Below, one piece after another: positions 43,445 to 52,168 of a stretch of DNA of 64,000 bases. A program made the position numbers and the translations under genes. The first letter of the stretch is position 1. Each line of letters starts with the position of its first letter. Below the pieces are notes generated by a model that worked only from the letters and a program-made list of their open reading frames with translations, was not told the DNA's origin and did not search any database. The stretch is from Modestobacter muralis (GTDB lineage Bacteria; Actinomycetota; Actinomycetes; Mycobacteriales; Geodermatophilaceae): the NCBI RefSeq assembly GCF_010682105.1, contig NZ_JAAGWH010000013.1, positions 557,628 through 621,627 on the forward strand. The letters run 5' to 3'.

Positions 43445-43614
43445 GGGTCTGTCCTCTCGTCGTGGGGTCGGCGGGGGAGGCGGCGTCGGGGCCGTCGGGC
43501 CCGGGACGGCGTCGTCCTCACCCCTCCGGGCATCCCCAGCACCGGACGACGCCCGGGTGTTCCGTCCTGCAACGACTTTCCGGGTCCGCGACGTGAGGAA
43601 GGCCGCACCGCGGA

Positions 43615-44730
43615 ATGGTGGGCGAGGACAACGACCTTGCTCAGGACATGGACCTGTTCTCCCCTGTGACCCTGGGCGACCTCGAGCTCGCCAACCGCGT
43701 CGTCATGGCCCCGCTGACCCGCATGCGCGCCGGGGACTCGGGCGTGCCGAACGACCTGATCGTGGAGCACTACGCGCAGCGCGCGAGCATCGGCCTGATC
43801 ATCACCGAGGGCACCTACCCCCGGTTCGAGTCGCAGGCCTTCGTCGGCCAGCCCGGCATCGTCACCGACGAGCAGGTCGCCGGCTGGGCCCGCGTGGCCG
43901 AGGCCGTGCACGCCCGCGGCGGCCGCATCGTCATGCAGGTCATGCACGGTGGGCGGGTCACCCACCCCGACACGAACAACGGCCACCGGGTCGAGGCGCC
44001 CTCGGCCATCGCGATCGACGGCGAGACGCACACGTCGACGGGCAAGCAGGCCTACCCGGTGCCGCACGCGCTGACCGTCGAGGAGGCCGCCGAGGTCCGC
44101 GACTCCTTCGTCACCGCCTCCCGCCGGGCGATCGAGGCCGGGCTGGACGGCGTGGAGGTGCACGGCGCCAACGGCTACCTGCTGCACGAGTTCCTCGCGC
44201 CGTCGTCCAACACCCGCGACGACCTGTACGGCGGGTCCCCGGAGAACCGGGCCCGGTTCGTCGTCGAGGTCGTCACCGCGGTGGCCGAGGCGGTCGGCGC
44301 CGGCCGGGTCGGGCTGCGGATCTCGCCCGAGCACAACATCCAGGGCGCGCTGGAGACCGACCGGGACGACGTCCTGGCCACCTACGGCACCCTGCTCGAC
44401 CAGTTGCGCCCGCTGGGCCTGGCCTACCTTTCGGTGCTGCACGCCGAGCCCGCCGGGGGGTTCGTGCAGGAGCTGCGCCGCCGGTTCGGCGGCCCGCTGA
44501 TCGCGAACAGCGGCTTCTCCACCGTGACCACCCGCGAGGAGGCGGTCGCGCTGATCGAGGCCGCGCACGCCGAGGCCGTCGCCGTGGGCCGCCCGGCCAT
44601 CGCCAACCCCGACCTGGTCGAGCGCTGGGCCGGGGCGCACCCGGAGAACGAGCCGCGGCCGGAGCTGTTCTACGCCCCCGGCCACGAGGGCTACACCGAC
44701 TACCCGACGCTGCAGCTCAGCCAGAGCTGA
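43615..44730 (+). CDS. Old yellow enzyme family flavin oxidoreductase
   Basis: A 371-residue TIM-barrel FMN enzyme. LFSPVTLGDLELANRVVMAPLTRMRA is typical of the OYE start. VMHGGRVTHP, EVHGANGYLLHEFLAPSSN and NTRDDLYGGS supply the flavin and His/Asn substrate residues. The later AVAVGRPAIANPDLVERW is the phosphate-binding end. It reduces activated alkenes such as enones. ATG 43615 is used; ATG 43648 (MDLFSPV) would start closer to the family's usual N-terminus. GAGGAAGG lies 12 nt before the first ATG. A strong terminator follows. Confidence 0.92.
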   Translation: MVGEDNDLAQDMDLFSPVTLGDLELANRVVMAPLTRMRAGDSGVPNDLIVEHYAQRASIGLIITEGTYPRFESQAFVGQPGIVTDEQVAGWARVAEAVHARGGRIVMQVMHGGRVTHPDTNNGHRVEAPSAIAIDGETHTSTGKQAYPVPHALTVEEAAEVRDSFVTASRRAIEAGLDGVEVHGANGYLLHEFLAPSSNTRDDLYGGSPENRARFVVEVVTAVAEAVGAGRVGLRISPEHNIQGALETDRDDVLATYGTLLDQLRPLGLAYLSVLHAEPAGGFVQELRRRFGGPLIANSGFSTVTTREEAVALIEAAHAEAVAVGRPAIANPDLVERWAGAHPENEPRPELFYAPGHEGYTDYPTLQLSQS

Positions 44731-44745
44731 CCGTCCGCACGACCC

Positions 44746-44780
44746 GCAGGGCCCGGCAGCCGCGTGCTGCCGGGCCCTGC
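44746..44780 (+). terminator. Strong hairpin terminator after the OYE gene
   Basis: GCAGGGCCCGGCAGC at 44746-44760 and GCTGCCGGGCCCTGC at 44766-44780 pair perfectly over 15 bp with a 5-nt loop. Confidence 0.88.
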
Positions 44781-44848
44781 GTGTTCCCGGCGCCGATGTG
44801 ATCTGCGCAGCACGCGGGAAGTGATCGGACGTCCGCCGCCTTGCGGAT

Positions 44849-44865
44849 CGTTGCTGGAAGCAACG
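44849..44865. promoter_or_regulatory. Inverted repeat operator upstream of the MFS exporter
   Basis: CGTTGCT-GGA-AGCAACG is a perfect 7-bp inverted repeat 19 bp before the exporter ATG. It looks like a TetR- or MarR-type operator, but no regulator gene is adjacent. Confidence 0.5.
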
Positions 44866-44884
44866 AACAGGACGGACCCGCCGC

Positions 44885-46360
44885 ATGAGCACGACCGAAC
44901 GCCGCACCCCCCACCAGGTGACCTTCGCGGTCCTGACGACGGGGGTGATCGCGTTCGCGCTCCTGCAGTCGCTGGTGACCCCGGTGCTGCCCACCCTTGA
45001 AGTCGCGCTGGGCACCGACCAGTCCGACGTGACCTGGGTCCTGACGGCCTACCTGCTGTCGGCGTCCATCTCCACGCCGATCCTGGGCCGGCTCGGCGAC
45101 ATGACCGGCAAGAAGCGGATGTTCGTCCTGGCGCTGTCGGCGCTGGCGCTCGGCTGCCTGCTCGCCGCGCTGGCCACCAACCTGACCGTCATGATCGTCG
45201 CCCGGGTCGTGCAGGGCATCGGCGGCGGCGTGCTGCCGCTGGCCTTCGGCATCATCCGCGACGAGTTCCCCCGCGAGAAGGTGGCCGGTGCGGTGGGGGC
45301 CATCTCCGCGCTCATCGCCGTGGGCGCCGGGGTGGGCCTGGTCGTGGCCGGCCCGATCGTCAACGCGCTGGGCTACCACTGGCTGTTCTGGCTGCCCCTG
45401 GTCGTGCTCGTCGCCGCGGCGCTGGCCGCGCAGTTCCTGGTGCCCGAGTCGCCGGTGCGCACGTCGGGTGCGATCAACTGGCCCGCCGCGTTCCTGCTGT
45501 CGGCCTGGCTGGTCGCGCTGCTGCTCGCCGTCAGCCAGGCGCCCAGCTGGGGCTGGACCTCGGTCTCCGTCGTCGGGCTGCTCGTCGCCGCCGTCGTCCT
45601 GGCCGCGGTCTGGATCCTGGTCGAGTCCCGCTCCGCGCAGCCGCTGATCGACATGCGGATGATGCGCGTCCGCGCGGTCTGGACCACCAACCTCGTGGCA
45701 CTGCTGTTCGGGGTGGCGATGTACGCGGCGTTCGCGTTCCTGCCGCAGTTCCTGCAGACGCCGTCCGCCGCCGGCTACGGTTTCGGGTCCTCGGTGACGG
45801 CATCGGGGCTGCTGCTGCTGCCGCAGACGATCGCGTCGTTCGTCCTCGGCCTGGTCTCCGGCCGGCTGGCCCAGCGGGTCGGCTCCAAGACGGTGCTCGT
45901 CCTCGGCACGCTGGTCGCCGCTGCGGGCTACCTGGGCTTCGCGCTGGCGCACGGGAGCCAGGGGCAGGTGCTCGTCGCCTCGACGGTCATGGGCGCCGGC
46001 TTCGGGCTGGCCTTCGCCGCGATGTCCAACCTCATCGTCGCGGCGGTCGAGCCGGCGCAGACCGGGGTGGCCAGCGGGATGAACGCCAACATCCGCACCA
46101 TCGGCGGGTCGCTGGGCGCGGCCGTCATGGCCTCGGTGGTGACGGCCCACGCCGGCCCGAGCGGGCTGCCGAGCGAGTCCGGTTACACCAACGGGTTCCT
46201 CATGCTGACCGGTGCGCTGGTGCTGGCCGGCCTGGCCGCGCTGTTGATCCCGGGTGTGGCCCGGGACCCGCGCACGCACATCGAACCCGACGTGCAGCTG
46301 CGCCACCCGGAGGCCGCGCTGGTCGCCGGCGGCACCCTGGTCGGCGACGACCCGGAGTGA
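44885..46360 (+). CDS. MFS drug exporter, DHA2 (14-helix) type
   Basis: A 491-residue membrane protein with about 14 hydrophobic helices. LGRLGDMTGKKRMFVLAL is the MFS loop 2-3 motif, and ARVVQGIGGGVLPLAFGIIRDEFP is motif C of the DHA2 drug:proton antiporter family. A second half of similar size follows, including GMNANIRTIGGSLGAAVMASV. It likely exports hydrophobic toxic compounds. The C-terminus is a 30-residue soluble tail. It is flanked by terminators on both sides, so it forms its own transcription unit. Confidence 0.92.
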   Translation: MSTTERRTPHQVTFAVLTTGVIAFALLQSLVTPVLPTLEVALGTDQSDVTWVLTAYLLSASISTPILGRLGDMTGKKRMFVLALSALALGCLLAALATNLTVMIVARVVQGIGGGVLPLAFGIIRDEFPREKVAGAVGAISALIAVGAGVGLVVAGPIVNALGYHWLFWLPLVVLVAAALAAQFLVPESPVRTSGAINWPAAFLLSAWLVALLLAVSQAPSWGWTSVSVVGLLVAAVVLAAVWILVESRSAQPLIDMRMMRVRAVWTTNLVALLFGVAMYAAFAFLPQFLQTPSAAGYGFGSSVTASGLLLLPQTIASFVLGLVSGRLAQRVGSKTVLVLGTLVAAAGYLGFALAHGSQGQVLVASTVMGAGFGLAFAAMSNLIVAAVEPAQTGVASGMNANIRTIGGSLGAAVMASVVTAHAGPSGLPSESGYTNGFLMLTGALVLAGLAALLIPGVARDPRTHIEPDVQLRHPEAALVAGGTLVGDDPE

Positions 46361-46365
46361 GCAGC

Positions 46366-46395
46366 GGGCACCGTGCGCAGGTGCGCACGGTGCCC
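46366..46395 (+). terminator. Strong hairpin terminator after the MFS gene
   Basis: GGGCACCGTGCGC at 46366-46378 and GCGCACGGTGCCC at 46383-46395 pair perfectly over 13 bp with a 4-nt loop, 5 nt past the stop. Confidence 0.88.
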
Positions 46396-46415
46396 GGGAG
46401 GACTGCTGGGGTCGG

Positions 46416-46874
46416 TCAGGCCGCGCGCTGGGCGGCGAACTCGGTGGTCTCGGCCTCGGAGAGGTGCCGGCCGCGGGTCGACACGGGCACGGCCCGCAGC
46501 CCCTCGGCCGGGGTGGCGAACTCGGCGGTGGCCGGCTCCGCGTCGATGGCCTGCACCTCGAGGTCGGTCTCGACCTCGACGGTGGTCTCGACCTCGACCT
46601 CGACCGGGGCCTCGGCCTCGACCGGGGCCTCGGCCTCGACGGTGACCTCGGCCTCGTCGGTGGTCTCGGTGTCGGTCGCGGCCTCGACCGGCGCGGGGAC
46701 CTCGGCGGCCTGCTCCTGCGGGAGAACCACCGGGTTCTCGGAGATGTCGACGACCTCGGCCAGCCCCGCGGCGTGGATGCGGGCGATGGACTCCAGGGCG
46801 CCGGCAGCCAGCTCGGCGATGACCTGCGCGTCCGTGGTCGCCTGACCGGCCTCGGCAACGGCGTTGATGCTCAT
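46416..46874 (-). CDS. Acidic Glu/Val-repeat protein, function unknown
   Basis: A 152-residue protein. The first 60 residues look folded and helical (VIAELAAGALESIARIHAAGLAEVV). Residues about 65-115 are an acidic stretch built from repeats of EAEAPVEAEAPVEVEVE type. The C-terminus is less biased (ATPAEGLRAVPVSTRGRH). No signal peptide, membrane helix or known domain is seen. ATG 46874 follows GGGAGAGGAC. The low-complexity region suggests a disordered linker or a highly acidic partner-binding tail. A loosely similar acidic protein lies at 59472-59762. Confidence 0.65.
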   Translation of the reverse strand: MSINAVAEAGQATTDAQVIAELAAGALESIARIHAAGLAEVVDISENPVVLPQEQAAEVPAPVEAATDTETTDEAEVTVEAEAPVEAEAPVEVEVETTVEVETDLEVQAIDAEPATAEFATPAEGLRAVPVSTRGRHLSEAETTEFAAQRAA

Positions 46875-46975
46875 GTCCTCTCCCATCGGCAGCCGCACCC
46901 CGGGTCGGTACCGGCCGGCCCGGACGATCTACGGACGGCGTGGCGGAACGGGTTCCGGTGCCGGCGGCGCGGTGC

Positions 46976-46981
46976 CAGGCT
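46976..46981 (+). promoter_or_regulatory. -10 box upstream of a small leader ORF
   Basis: CAGGCT followed by 6 nt and GTG 46988, the same arrangement as at the small acidic protein gene at 31680. Confidence 0.4.
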
Positions 46982-46987
46982 GCCGGG

Positions 46988-47077
46988 GTGAGCACCCGGT
47001 CCTGGCCGTCGGTCGGCGGCACCCGCACGGCTCGGTGCGCCGCCGCGGCCGCCGGCGTCCTGGTCCGGGGGCACTGA
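46988..47077 (+). CDS. Possible 29-residue leader peptide before the DUF1801 gene
   Basis: An open frame of 29 codons starts at a GTG placed 6 nt after a CAGGCT box and stops at TGA 47075-47077, directly before the DUF1801 GTG. The peptide is basic and Ala-rich. It could be a leader whose translation couples to the next gene, or chance. No homologue is recognised. Confidence 0.3.
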   Translation: MSTRSWPSVGGTRTARCAAAAAGVLVRGH

Positions 47078-47419
47078 GTGGCCGCCACCGTCGAGGAGTA
47101 CCTGGCCGGGCTGCCCGCCGACGTCCGGGCCCGGGTCGAGGAGCTGCGCGGCGTCGTCCGCGAGGTCGTCCCGGACGCGGGGGAGGCGATCAGCTACGCG
47201 ATGCCGGTCTTCACCCTGGACGGCGCGCCGCTGCTGCACATCGGCGCGTGGAAGCACCACATCGGCCTCTACCCCGTCCCGCGGCTGGACCCGGAGCTCG
47301 AGGCCGAGGTGGCGCCGCTGCGCAGCGGCCAGGACACCGTGAAGCTGCGGCACGCGGCGCCGCTGCCGCACGCGCTGCTGGTCCGACTGGTGCAGGCGAT
47401 GGCCGACCGCCGCGGCTGA
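47078..47419 (+). CDS. DUF1801 (iron chaperone YdhG-like) protein
   Basis: A 113-residue DUF1801 protein. TVEEYLAGLPADVRARVEELRGVV opens it, then EAISYAMPVFTLDGAPLLHIGAWKHHIGLYP, the family's central motif, and a helical end. The family includes frataxin-like YdhG of Bacillus, but most members have no proven role. The GTG follows directly on the stop of a possible leader ORF. No clear ribosome-binding site is present. Confidence 0.85.
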   Translation: MAATVEEYLAGLPADVRARVEELRGVVREVVPDAGEAISYAMPVFTLDGAPLLHIGAWKHHIGLYPVPRLDPELEAEVAPLRSGQDTVKLRHAAPLPHALLVRLVQAMADRRG

Positions 47420-47437
47420 CGCCGGCTCAGGCGGCGT
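47418..47437. terminator. Short hairpin between convergent genes
   Basis: GACGCC and GGCGTC pair around a short loop immediately after the DUF1801 stop. The stem is only six pairs plus one. Confidence 0.4.
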
Positions 47438-47453
47438 CCTCGCGCACCTGCGG

Positions 47454-48653
47454 TCAGCCCGCCAGGGCCCGGGCGTCCTGGGGCGCGACGGCGAGGACGC
47501 CGGCCGGTGCCGGGCGCCCGAAGTGCCAGCCCTGGCCGTCGTCGACCCCGAGCGCGCGGAGCACGGCGTGCTCGGACGCGGTCTCGACGCCCTCGGCCAC
47601 GACCCGGACGGCGCCCCCGTGGGCGAAGTCGACCAGGGACTCGACCAGCCGGGCGAGCACCGGGTCGGTGTCCAGGCCGCTGACGATGCTGCGGTCGATC
47701 TTGATGACGTCGGGGTCGGTGACCACGATGTGCCGCAGGCTGCTGAACCCCGCGCCCACGTCGTCGATGGCCAGCCGCATGCCGGCGGCGCGCAGTGGCG
47801 CGAGGGCGGCCCCCAGCGCGGCGTAGTCCGCCACCTGGTCGTGCTCGGAGAGCTCCAGCAGGACCCGGGGGAGGGGCAGGGAGGCCAGCAGGTCCAGGCA
47901 GCGGGTGGTGAGCAGCGTGGCGGGGGAGACGTTCATCGAGACGTAGCCGGGGACGTCGTCCAGCAGCGCGGCTGCGCGGGCCAGGGCCTGCAGCTCCAGC
48001 CGGTCGCCGGCGCCGATGCTGTGCGCCTCGGCGAAGACGGTGTCGGGGGCCCGGCCCCACTCGCCGGGGAAGCGGCTGAGCGCCTCGGCGCCCCGGCGCT
48101 CACCGGTGGCCAGGTCGACGATCGGCTGGAGGACGACGACCGGGCCGCCGCCGGCCATCACCGGCACGATCCGCTGCTCGATCTCGGTGCGCCGCTGCTC
48201 CTCGCGCAGCTCGGGTTCGATGATCACCGAGGCCGCGTTGGCCAGCACCTCCATCAGCGCCTGGTCCCGGGTCGACAGCTCCGGGTCCGAGCGCAGGCCG
48301 AAGGCGCAGAAGCTGCCGTAGACGGTGCCGTCGCTGAGCCGCACCGGGGCGGTGACGTAGCTGCGGATCCGCGGGACCCGGGCCGGCCGCAGCCGCATCG
48401 CCGCCGGGAAGTCGGTCACGTCGGGCATCACCGCCGGCAGCTCCCCGTCCAGCACGGCCTGGCAGAAGCTGGTGTCCTGGGGCTGGGTCACCCCGTCGTG
48501 GAACACCAGCGGGATCGAGGACTCGACGACCTCGAGGTGCTGGGTCGTGCCGTCCAGGCGGCTGAAGAAGGCCACGCTCAGGCCCAGCGACCGCCGCGCG
48601 GTCTGCAGCAGGTCGGCGATCTGCTGCTCGGTCTCCGAGCGCTGTCTGCGCAC
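47454..48653 (-). CDS. GAF-EAL cyclic-di-GMP phosphodiesterase
   Basis: A 399-residue protein. Residues about 10-160 form a GAF domain (VAFFSRLDGTTQHLEVVES, IRSYVTAPVRLSDGTVYGSF). Residues about 170-399 form an EAL domain: GAEALSRFP, MNVSPATL, LLELSEHD, IDDVGAGFSSL, IKIDRSIV, VVAEGVE and GQGWHFGRP. The metal-binding Glu, Asn, Glu, Asp-Asp, Lys and Gln positions are all kept, so it is probably active in c-di-GMP hydrolysis. GTG 48653 is chosen because GGGGAGAGG lies just upstream; longer starts exist at 48719 and 48734. No GGDEF domain is in the window. Confidence 0.9.
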   Translation of the reverse strand: MRRQRSETEQQIADLLQTARRSLGLSVAFFSRLDGTTQHLEVVESSIPLVFHDGVTQPQDTSFCQAVLDGELPAVMPDVTDFPAAMRLRPARVPRIRSYVTAPVRLSDGTVYGSFCAFGLRSDPELSTRDQALMEVLANAASVIIEPELREEQRRTEIEQRIVPVMAGGGPVVVLQPIVDLATGERRGAEALSRFPGEWGRAPDTVFAEAHSIGAGDRLELQALARAAALLDDVPGYVSMNVSPATLLTTRCLDLLASLPLPRVLLELSEHDQVADYAALGAALAPLRAAGMRLAIDDVGAGFSSLRHIVVTDPDVIKIDRSIVSGLDTDPVLARLVESLVDFAHGGAVRVVAEGVETASEHAVLRALGVDDGQGWHFGRPAPAGVLAVAPQDARALAG

Positions 48654-48783
48654 GAGCCTCTCCCCGGTCGGGTGGCGACCCGCCCCCGTCGTCTCGAGGT
48701 GGTTGCCCGACCTCACCATCGGCAGCTCGGGCACGCACCTGCAGAGGCCGGCCGTCGACTCACCCGGGCGGGTGCCGTGCAGG

Positions 48784-49464
48784 TCAGGCGGGGGTCAGCG
48801 CCGCGGCCGGGCGGACGGCGGCCGGCGTCGCGAACCCCCGGGCGATCAGCCGGACGGCGAGGCTCATCTCCCAGGCGGTGACCGGCAGGGCCGCGACGAA
48901 CCGCCACGGTGAGGTGTCGTCCAGCAGGCCGGCCATGACCGCGGTCGAGGAGAGCAGGACCAGCGGCCCGCCCACCAGCCCGAGGACGGCGATCCAGCGG
49001 GGCGCCAGCCGGGCCCGGTACACCAGCAGCGCGAGCACCAGGCTGTTCACGCCGATGACCAGGCCGGGTCCGACGAGGAAGGTCCAGTCGTGCACGGCGA
49101 CCAGCGCCCGGGCGACGGCGACGTCCTCCGGGCCACCGCCCTGGCGCAGGGTGACCAGCGACAGGGTGGCCACGACGCCGGTCGAGATGACCGCGGCCTC
49201 CAGGACCCGGCCGCAGACGTAGCCGAGCGCGAGGCTCTCGCTCTCCCGCCGGACCACCGGGTACAGCGCCACGGCGGTGCCGATGCACGACGCGGCCAGG
49301 ACCATCTCCAGCCAGCCCCCGAGGAGCACGCGTCCGTCGGCACCGGCGCCCAGGACGTAGGCCGGGTCGGTCAGGGCGGGCTGGTAGAGCACCAGCCCGG
49401 CGATCGCGGCCACCGCCGCGACCACGAAGAAGACACCGGCCGCCCGTGCGTTGCCCCTGTCCAT
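48784..49464 (-). CDS. DUF4386 membrane protein
   Basis: A 226-residue protein with six or seven hydrophobic helices (AAGVFFVVAAVAAIAGLVLY, LLGGWLEMVLAASCIGTAVA, VGPGLVIGVNSLVLALLVY). The GGWLEMVLAAS block and RLAPRWIAVLGLVGGPL near the end are typical of DUF4386. Its function is unknown. GGGAGG lies 7 nt before the ATG. It is divergent from a TetR regulator, with two copies of a palindrome in the gap, so it is probably that regulator's target. Confidence 0.88.
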   Translation of the reverse strand: MDRGNARAAGVFFVVAAVAAIAGLVLYQPALTDPAYVLGAGADGRVLLGGWLEMVLAASCIGTAVALYPVVRRESESLALGYVCGRVLEAAVISTGVVATLSLVTLRQGGGPEDVAVARALVAVHDWTFLVGPGLVIGVNSLVLALLVYRARLAPRWIAVLGLVGGPLVLLSSTAVMAGLLDDTSPWRFVAALPVTAWEMSLAVRLIARGFATPAAVRPAAALTPA

Positions 49465-49482
49465 GACTCCACCTCCCGTTGG

Positions 49483-49501
49483 TGGTGTACGGCGTACACC
49501 A
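49483..49501. promoter_or_regulatory. TetR operator copy 1 (DUF4386 side)
   Basis: TGGTGTACGGCGTACACCA is a perfect 9-bp inverted repeat around one G. It lies 19 bp upstream of the DUF4386 start codon. Confidence 0.7.
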
Positions 49502-49518
49502 GCATGGCGAGGAGGCTA

Positions 49519-49535
49519 GGTGTACGGCGTACAGC
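49519..49535. promoter_or_regulatory. TetR operator copy 2 (tetR side)
   Basis: GGTGTACGGCGTACA repeats copy 1 with an imperfect right flank. Counted from the predicted start point at 49559 it covers about -40 to -24, the -35 region. Confidence 0.65.
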
Positions 49536-49546
49536 TGTCAACGGGG

Positions 49547-49552
49547 TACGGT
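49547..49552 (+). promoter_or_regulatory. -10 box of the leaderless TetR gene
   Basis: TACGGT followed by 6 nt and GTG 49559. Confidence 0.65.
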
Positions 49553-49558
49553 GCACCG

Positions 49559-50275
49559 GTGGTCGACCAGGCGCGGCGGGCGCCGCTCAACCGCGACCGG
49601 GTGCTCGCCGCGGCCGTCGGCCTGGCCGATGCGGGCGGCATCGAGTCGCTGAGCATGCGGCGCCTGGCGCAGGAGCTCGGCGTCGTCCCGATGGCGCTGT
49701 ACAAGCACGTGTCGGACAAGGACGCCCTCCTCGACGGCATGGTCGACGCCGTCCTCGGCGAGATCGAGCCGGTCACCCCAGGGTCGGACTGGCGGACCGC
49801 CGTGCAGCAGCGGGTGCTCTCGGCGCGACGGGCGGTGCTCCGGCACCCGTGGGCGCGGAAGGCGATCGAGTCGCGGACCTCCCGATCGCCGGTGGTCCTC
49901 GACCACATGGAGGCCCTGGCTGCGGCCTTCCGCGCCGGTGGCTTCTCCGCCGACCTGACCCACCACGTCCTGCACACGCTGGGCAACCGCATCTGGGGCT
50001 TCAGTCCCGAGCTGTTCGACGCCCCGCACGACCCGGCTGCACCCGTCCCGAGCCCGGCGGAGCAGGAGGTGCGGTCCGCCGAGTTCGGCCGACGGTTCCC
50101 GACCGTCCTGGAGATCGCGGTGACCGCGACCCGGGGCGACCTGGGTGCCGTCGGCGGGGGCTGCGACGAGCAGTTCGAGTTCGAGTTCGCCCTGGACCTG
50201 CTGCTCGACGCCTTCGACCGGCTGCGCGAGCAGGGCTGGAGCTCGGCTGCCGACCCCCGGCGGGGTGGTGCGTGA
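49559..50275 (+). CDS. TetR-family regulator (TetR_C C-terminal type)
   Basis: A 238-residue regulator. LNRDRVLAAAVGLADAGGIESLSMRRLAQELGV and MALYKHVSDKDALLDGMVDAV form the N-terminal helix-turn-helix. The C-terminal half resembles the tetracycline-repressor C-terminal class (HVLHTLGNRIWGFSPE). GTG 49559 is preferred over the in-frame GTG 49520 because the -10 box lies 6 nt before it and 49520 falls within the operator. It probably represses itself and the divergent DUF4386 gene. Confidence 0.88.
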   Translation: MVDQARRAPLNRDRVLAAAVGLADAGGIESLSMRRLAQELGVVPMALYKHVSDKDALLDGMVDAVLGEIEPVTPGSDWRTAVQQRVLSARRAVLRHPWARKAIESRTSRSPVVLDHMEALAAAFRAGGFSADLTHHVLHTLGNRIWGFSPELFDAPHDPAAPVPSPAEQEVRSAEFGRRFPTVLEIAVTATRGDLGAVGGGCDEQFEFEFALDLLLDAFDRLREQGWSSAADPRRGGA

Positions 50276-50399
50276 GCACCCGGGCACGGCGCGGCCGGCC
50301 CGGTGGCCTGGGCCGGACGGCGCCGGTCGCGTGCCATGCTCTCGGCGGCGGCCGCCGGTCTGCTGTGCCGCGCGCACACCGGAGCACTGCGGGAGAGGT

Positions 50400-52151
50400 G
50401 TGACGCTGACCGGTCTGCTGGCCGAGCTGTTGCCCCGTGGCGCACGGTCCGAGCACCAGCGGGCGGTCCTGGAGCACGACTGGGCGGCCACGGCGCTGGG
50501 CGACGTCGAGACCTGGTCGCCGACGCTCTTCGCCACCGTGGGCGCGTGCCTGAACTCCCGCTTCCCGATGCTGCTCATCTGGGGCCCGGACCTGGTGATG
50601 GTCTACAACGACGCCTACGCCCCCCTGCTCGGTACACGGCACCCGGCGGCGCTGGGCCGGTCGCTGTCCGACGTGTGGGCCGACATCTGGCCGACCCTGC
50701 GCGGCATGGTCGAGCAGGTGCACGCCGGGGAGGCGACCTTTAGCGAGGACCTCCTGCTCGTCACCAGCCGGCACGGGTTCGACGAGGAGACCTACTTCAC
50801 CTTCTCCTTCAGCCCTGTCGTCGAGCCCGGTGGGGAGGTGGCCGGCATCCTCGACACGGTCGTGGAGACGACGTCGCGGGTGCTCGCCGCCCGCCGGATG
50901 TCGGTCTTGCAGCAGCTGGGCAGCCTGCCGCGCTCGGTGCACGGCAGCACCGAGGCGGCCTGTGCCGCCGCGCTCGAGGTGCTGGCCGAGGCCCGGACCG
51001 ACTGTCCGTTCGGCCTGGTCTACCTGATGGAGGACGGCGGTCACGGCGCCCGGCGGACCGGGGGCTTCGGCCTGGACCCGGCACACCCGCCGTCCGACGA
51101 CGTGCTGCAGGCGGCGGTGCGGCAGGCGGTCGTCACCGGCGCGGTGGTCGCGATCGGGGACCTGGGTGCCCGGCTGCCCGGCCTCGCCGACACCGGCGGC
51201 GGCCTGGTCGGTCCGGCGGACGTGGACACCGCCTTCGCGCTGCCGCTGACCGCGGCCGGCCGGGACCGCCCGGTGGGCGCACTGGTGCTCGGGGCGAGCC
51301 CGCACCTGCGCGTGGACGCCGGGTACCTGACCTTCCTGGAGCTCGCCGCCGGTCAGGTCGCCGCCGCGGTCGCCGACGCCGAGGCCGTGCTGGCCGAACG
51401 CCGGCACGCGGAGGAGCGGGCCGAGCTGGACCGCTCCCGGGCGGAGTTCTTCACCGCGGTCGCGGTCACCCTGCAGCGCGCCGTCCTCGGGCCGACCGTG
51501 CTGCCGGCGGGCTTCGCGGTCCACTACGAGCCGGCCGCCGGCACCCTGGAGGTGGGCGGCGACTGGTACGACGTCGTCGACCTGCCCGGCGGGCTGTACG
51601 GCGTGGTGGTGGGCGACGTGGTCGGCCGCGGCCTCGACGCGGCGGCCGTGATGGGCCAGCTGCGCAGCGCAGGGCGGGCGCTGCTGCTGGAGAGCCGCTC
51701 GCCGGCGCACGTGCTCTCGGCGCTGGACCGGTTCGCTGCGCTGGTGCCCGGCGCCACCTGCAGCACCGTGTTCTGCGGCGTGGTCGACCCCGCCACCGCC
51801 ACGCTGCGCTACAGCAGTGCCGGTCACCCGCCCGCCGTCCTGGCCGACGAGCAGGGGCGGGCGGAGCTGCTGGAAGCTGCGCGCGGCCTGCCCCTGGCCG
51901 TGCTGGAGGGGGCGGCGCGACCCGAGGCTCAGGTCAGCCTGCCGCCGGGCTCGACCCTGCTGCTCTACACCGACGGGCTCGTCGAGCGCCGCGACGAGGC
52001 GCTCGACGAGGGCATCGACCGGGCGGTGACGGCCCTGGTCGCCGGTCGGCACCTGGCCACCGACGTCCTGTCCGACCTGCTCACCGACCAGCTGCTGGCC
52101 GACTCCCCCGACGATGACGTCGCGTTCCTGCTCTACCGCAGCCCCGGCTGA
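50400..52151 (+). CDS. PAS-GAF-SpoIIE phosphatase
   Basis: A 583-residue phosphatase. Residues about 25-165 form a PAS domain (LLIWGPDLVMVYNDAYAPLL, FSFSPVVEPGG) without the LOV cysteine motif. Residues about 170-335 form a GAF-like domain. Residues about 360-583 form a SpoIIE/PP2C domain: VGGDWYDVVDLPGG, VVGDVVGRGLDAAAVMGQLR, YSSAGHPPAVL, LLLYTDGLVERRDE and DDDVAFLLYR. GGGAGAGGT lies just before GTG 50400. The PAS N-terminus is of a type common in such phosphatases of this phylum; its ligand is unknown. Confidence 0.88.
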   Translation: MTLTGLLAELLPRGARSEHQRAVLEHDWAATALGDVETWSPTLFATVGACLNSRFPMLLIWGPDLVMVYNDAYAPLLGTRHPAALGRSLSDVWADIWPTLRGMVEQVHAGEATFSEDLLLVTSRHGFDEETYFTFSFSPVVEPGGEVAGILDTVVETTSRVLAARRMSVLQQLGSLPRSVHGSTEAACAAALEVLAEARTDCPFGLVYLMEDGGHGARRTGGFGLDPAHPPSDDVLQAAVRQAVVTGAVVAIGDLGARLPGLADTGGGLVGPADVDTAFALPLTAAGRDRPVGALVLGASPHLRVDAGYLTFLELAAGQVAAAVADAEAVLAERRHAEERAELDRSRAEFFTAVAVTLQRAVLGPTVLPAGFAVHYEPAAGTLEVGGDWYDVVDLPGGLYGVVVGDVVGRGLDAAAVMGQLRSAGRALLLESRSPAHVLSALDRFAALVPGATCSTVFCGVVDPATATLRYSSAGHPPAVLADEQGRAELLEAARGLPLAVLEGAARPEAQVSLPPGSTLLLYTDGLVERRDEALDEGIDRAVTALVAGRHLATDVLSDLLTDQLLADSPDDDVAFLLYRSPG

Positions 52152-52168
52152 CGGCGGCGGGAAGTCGC

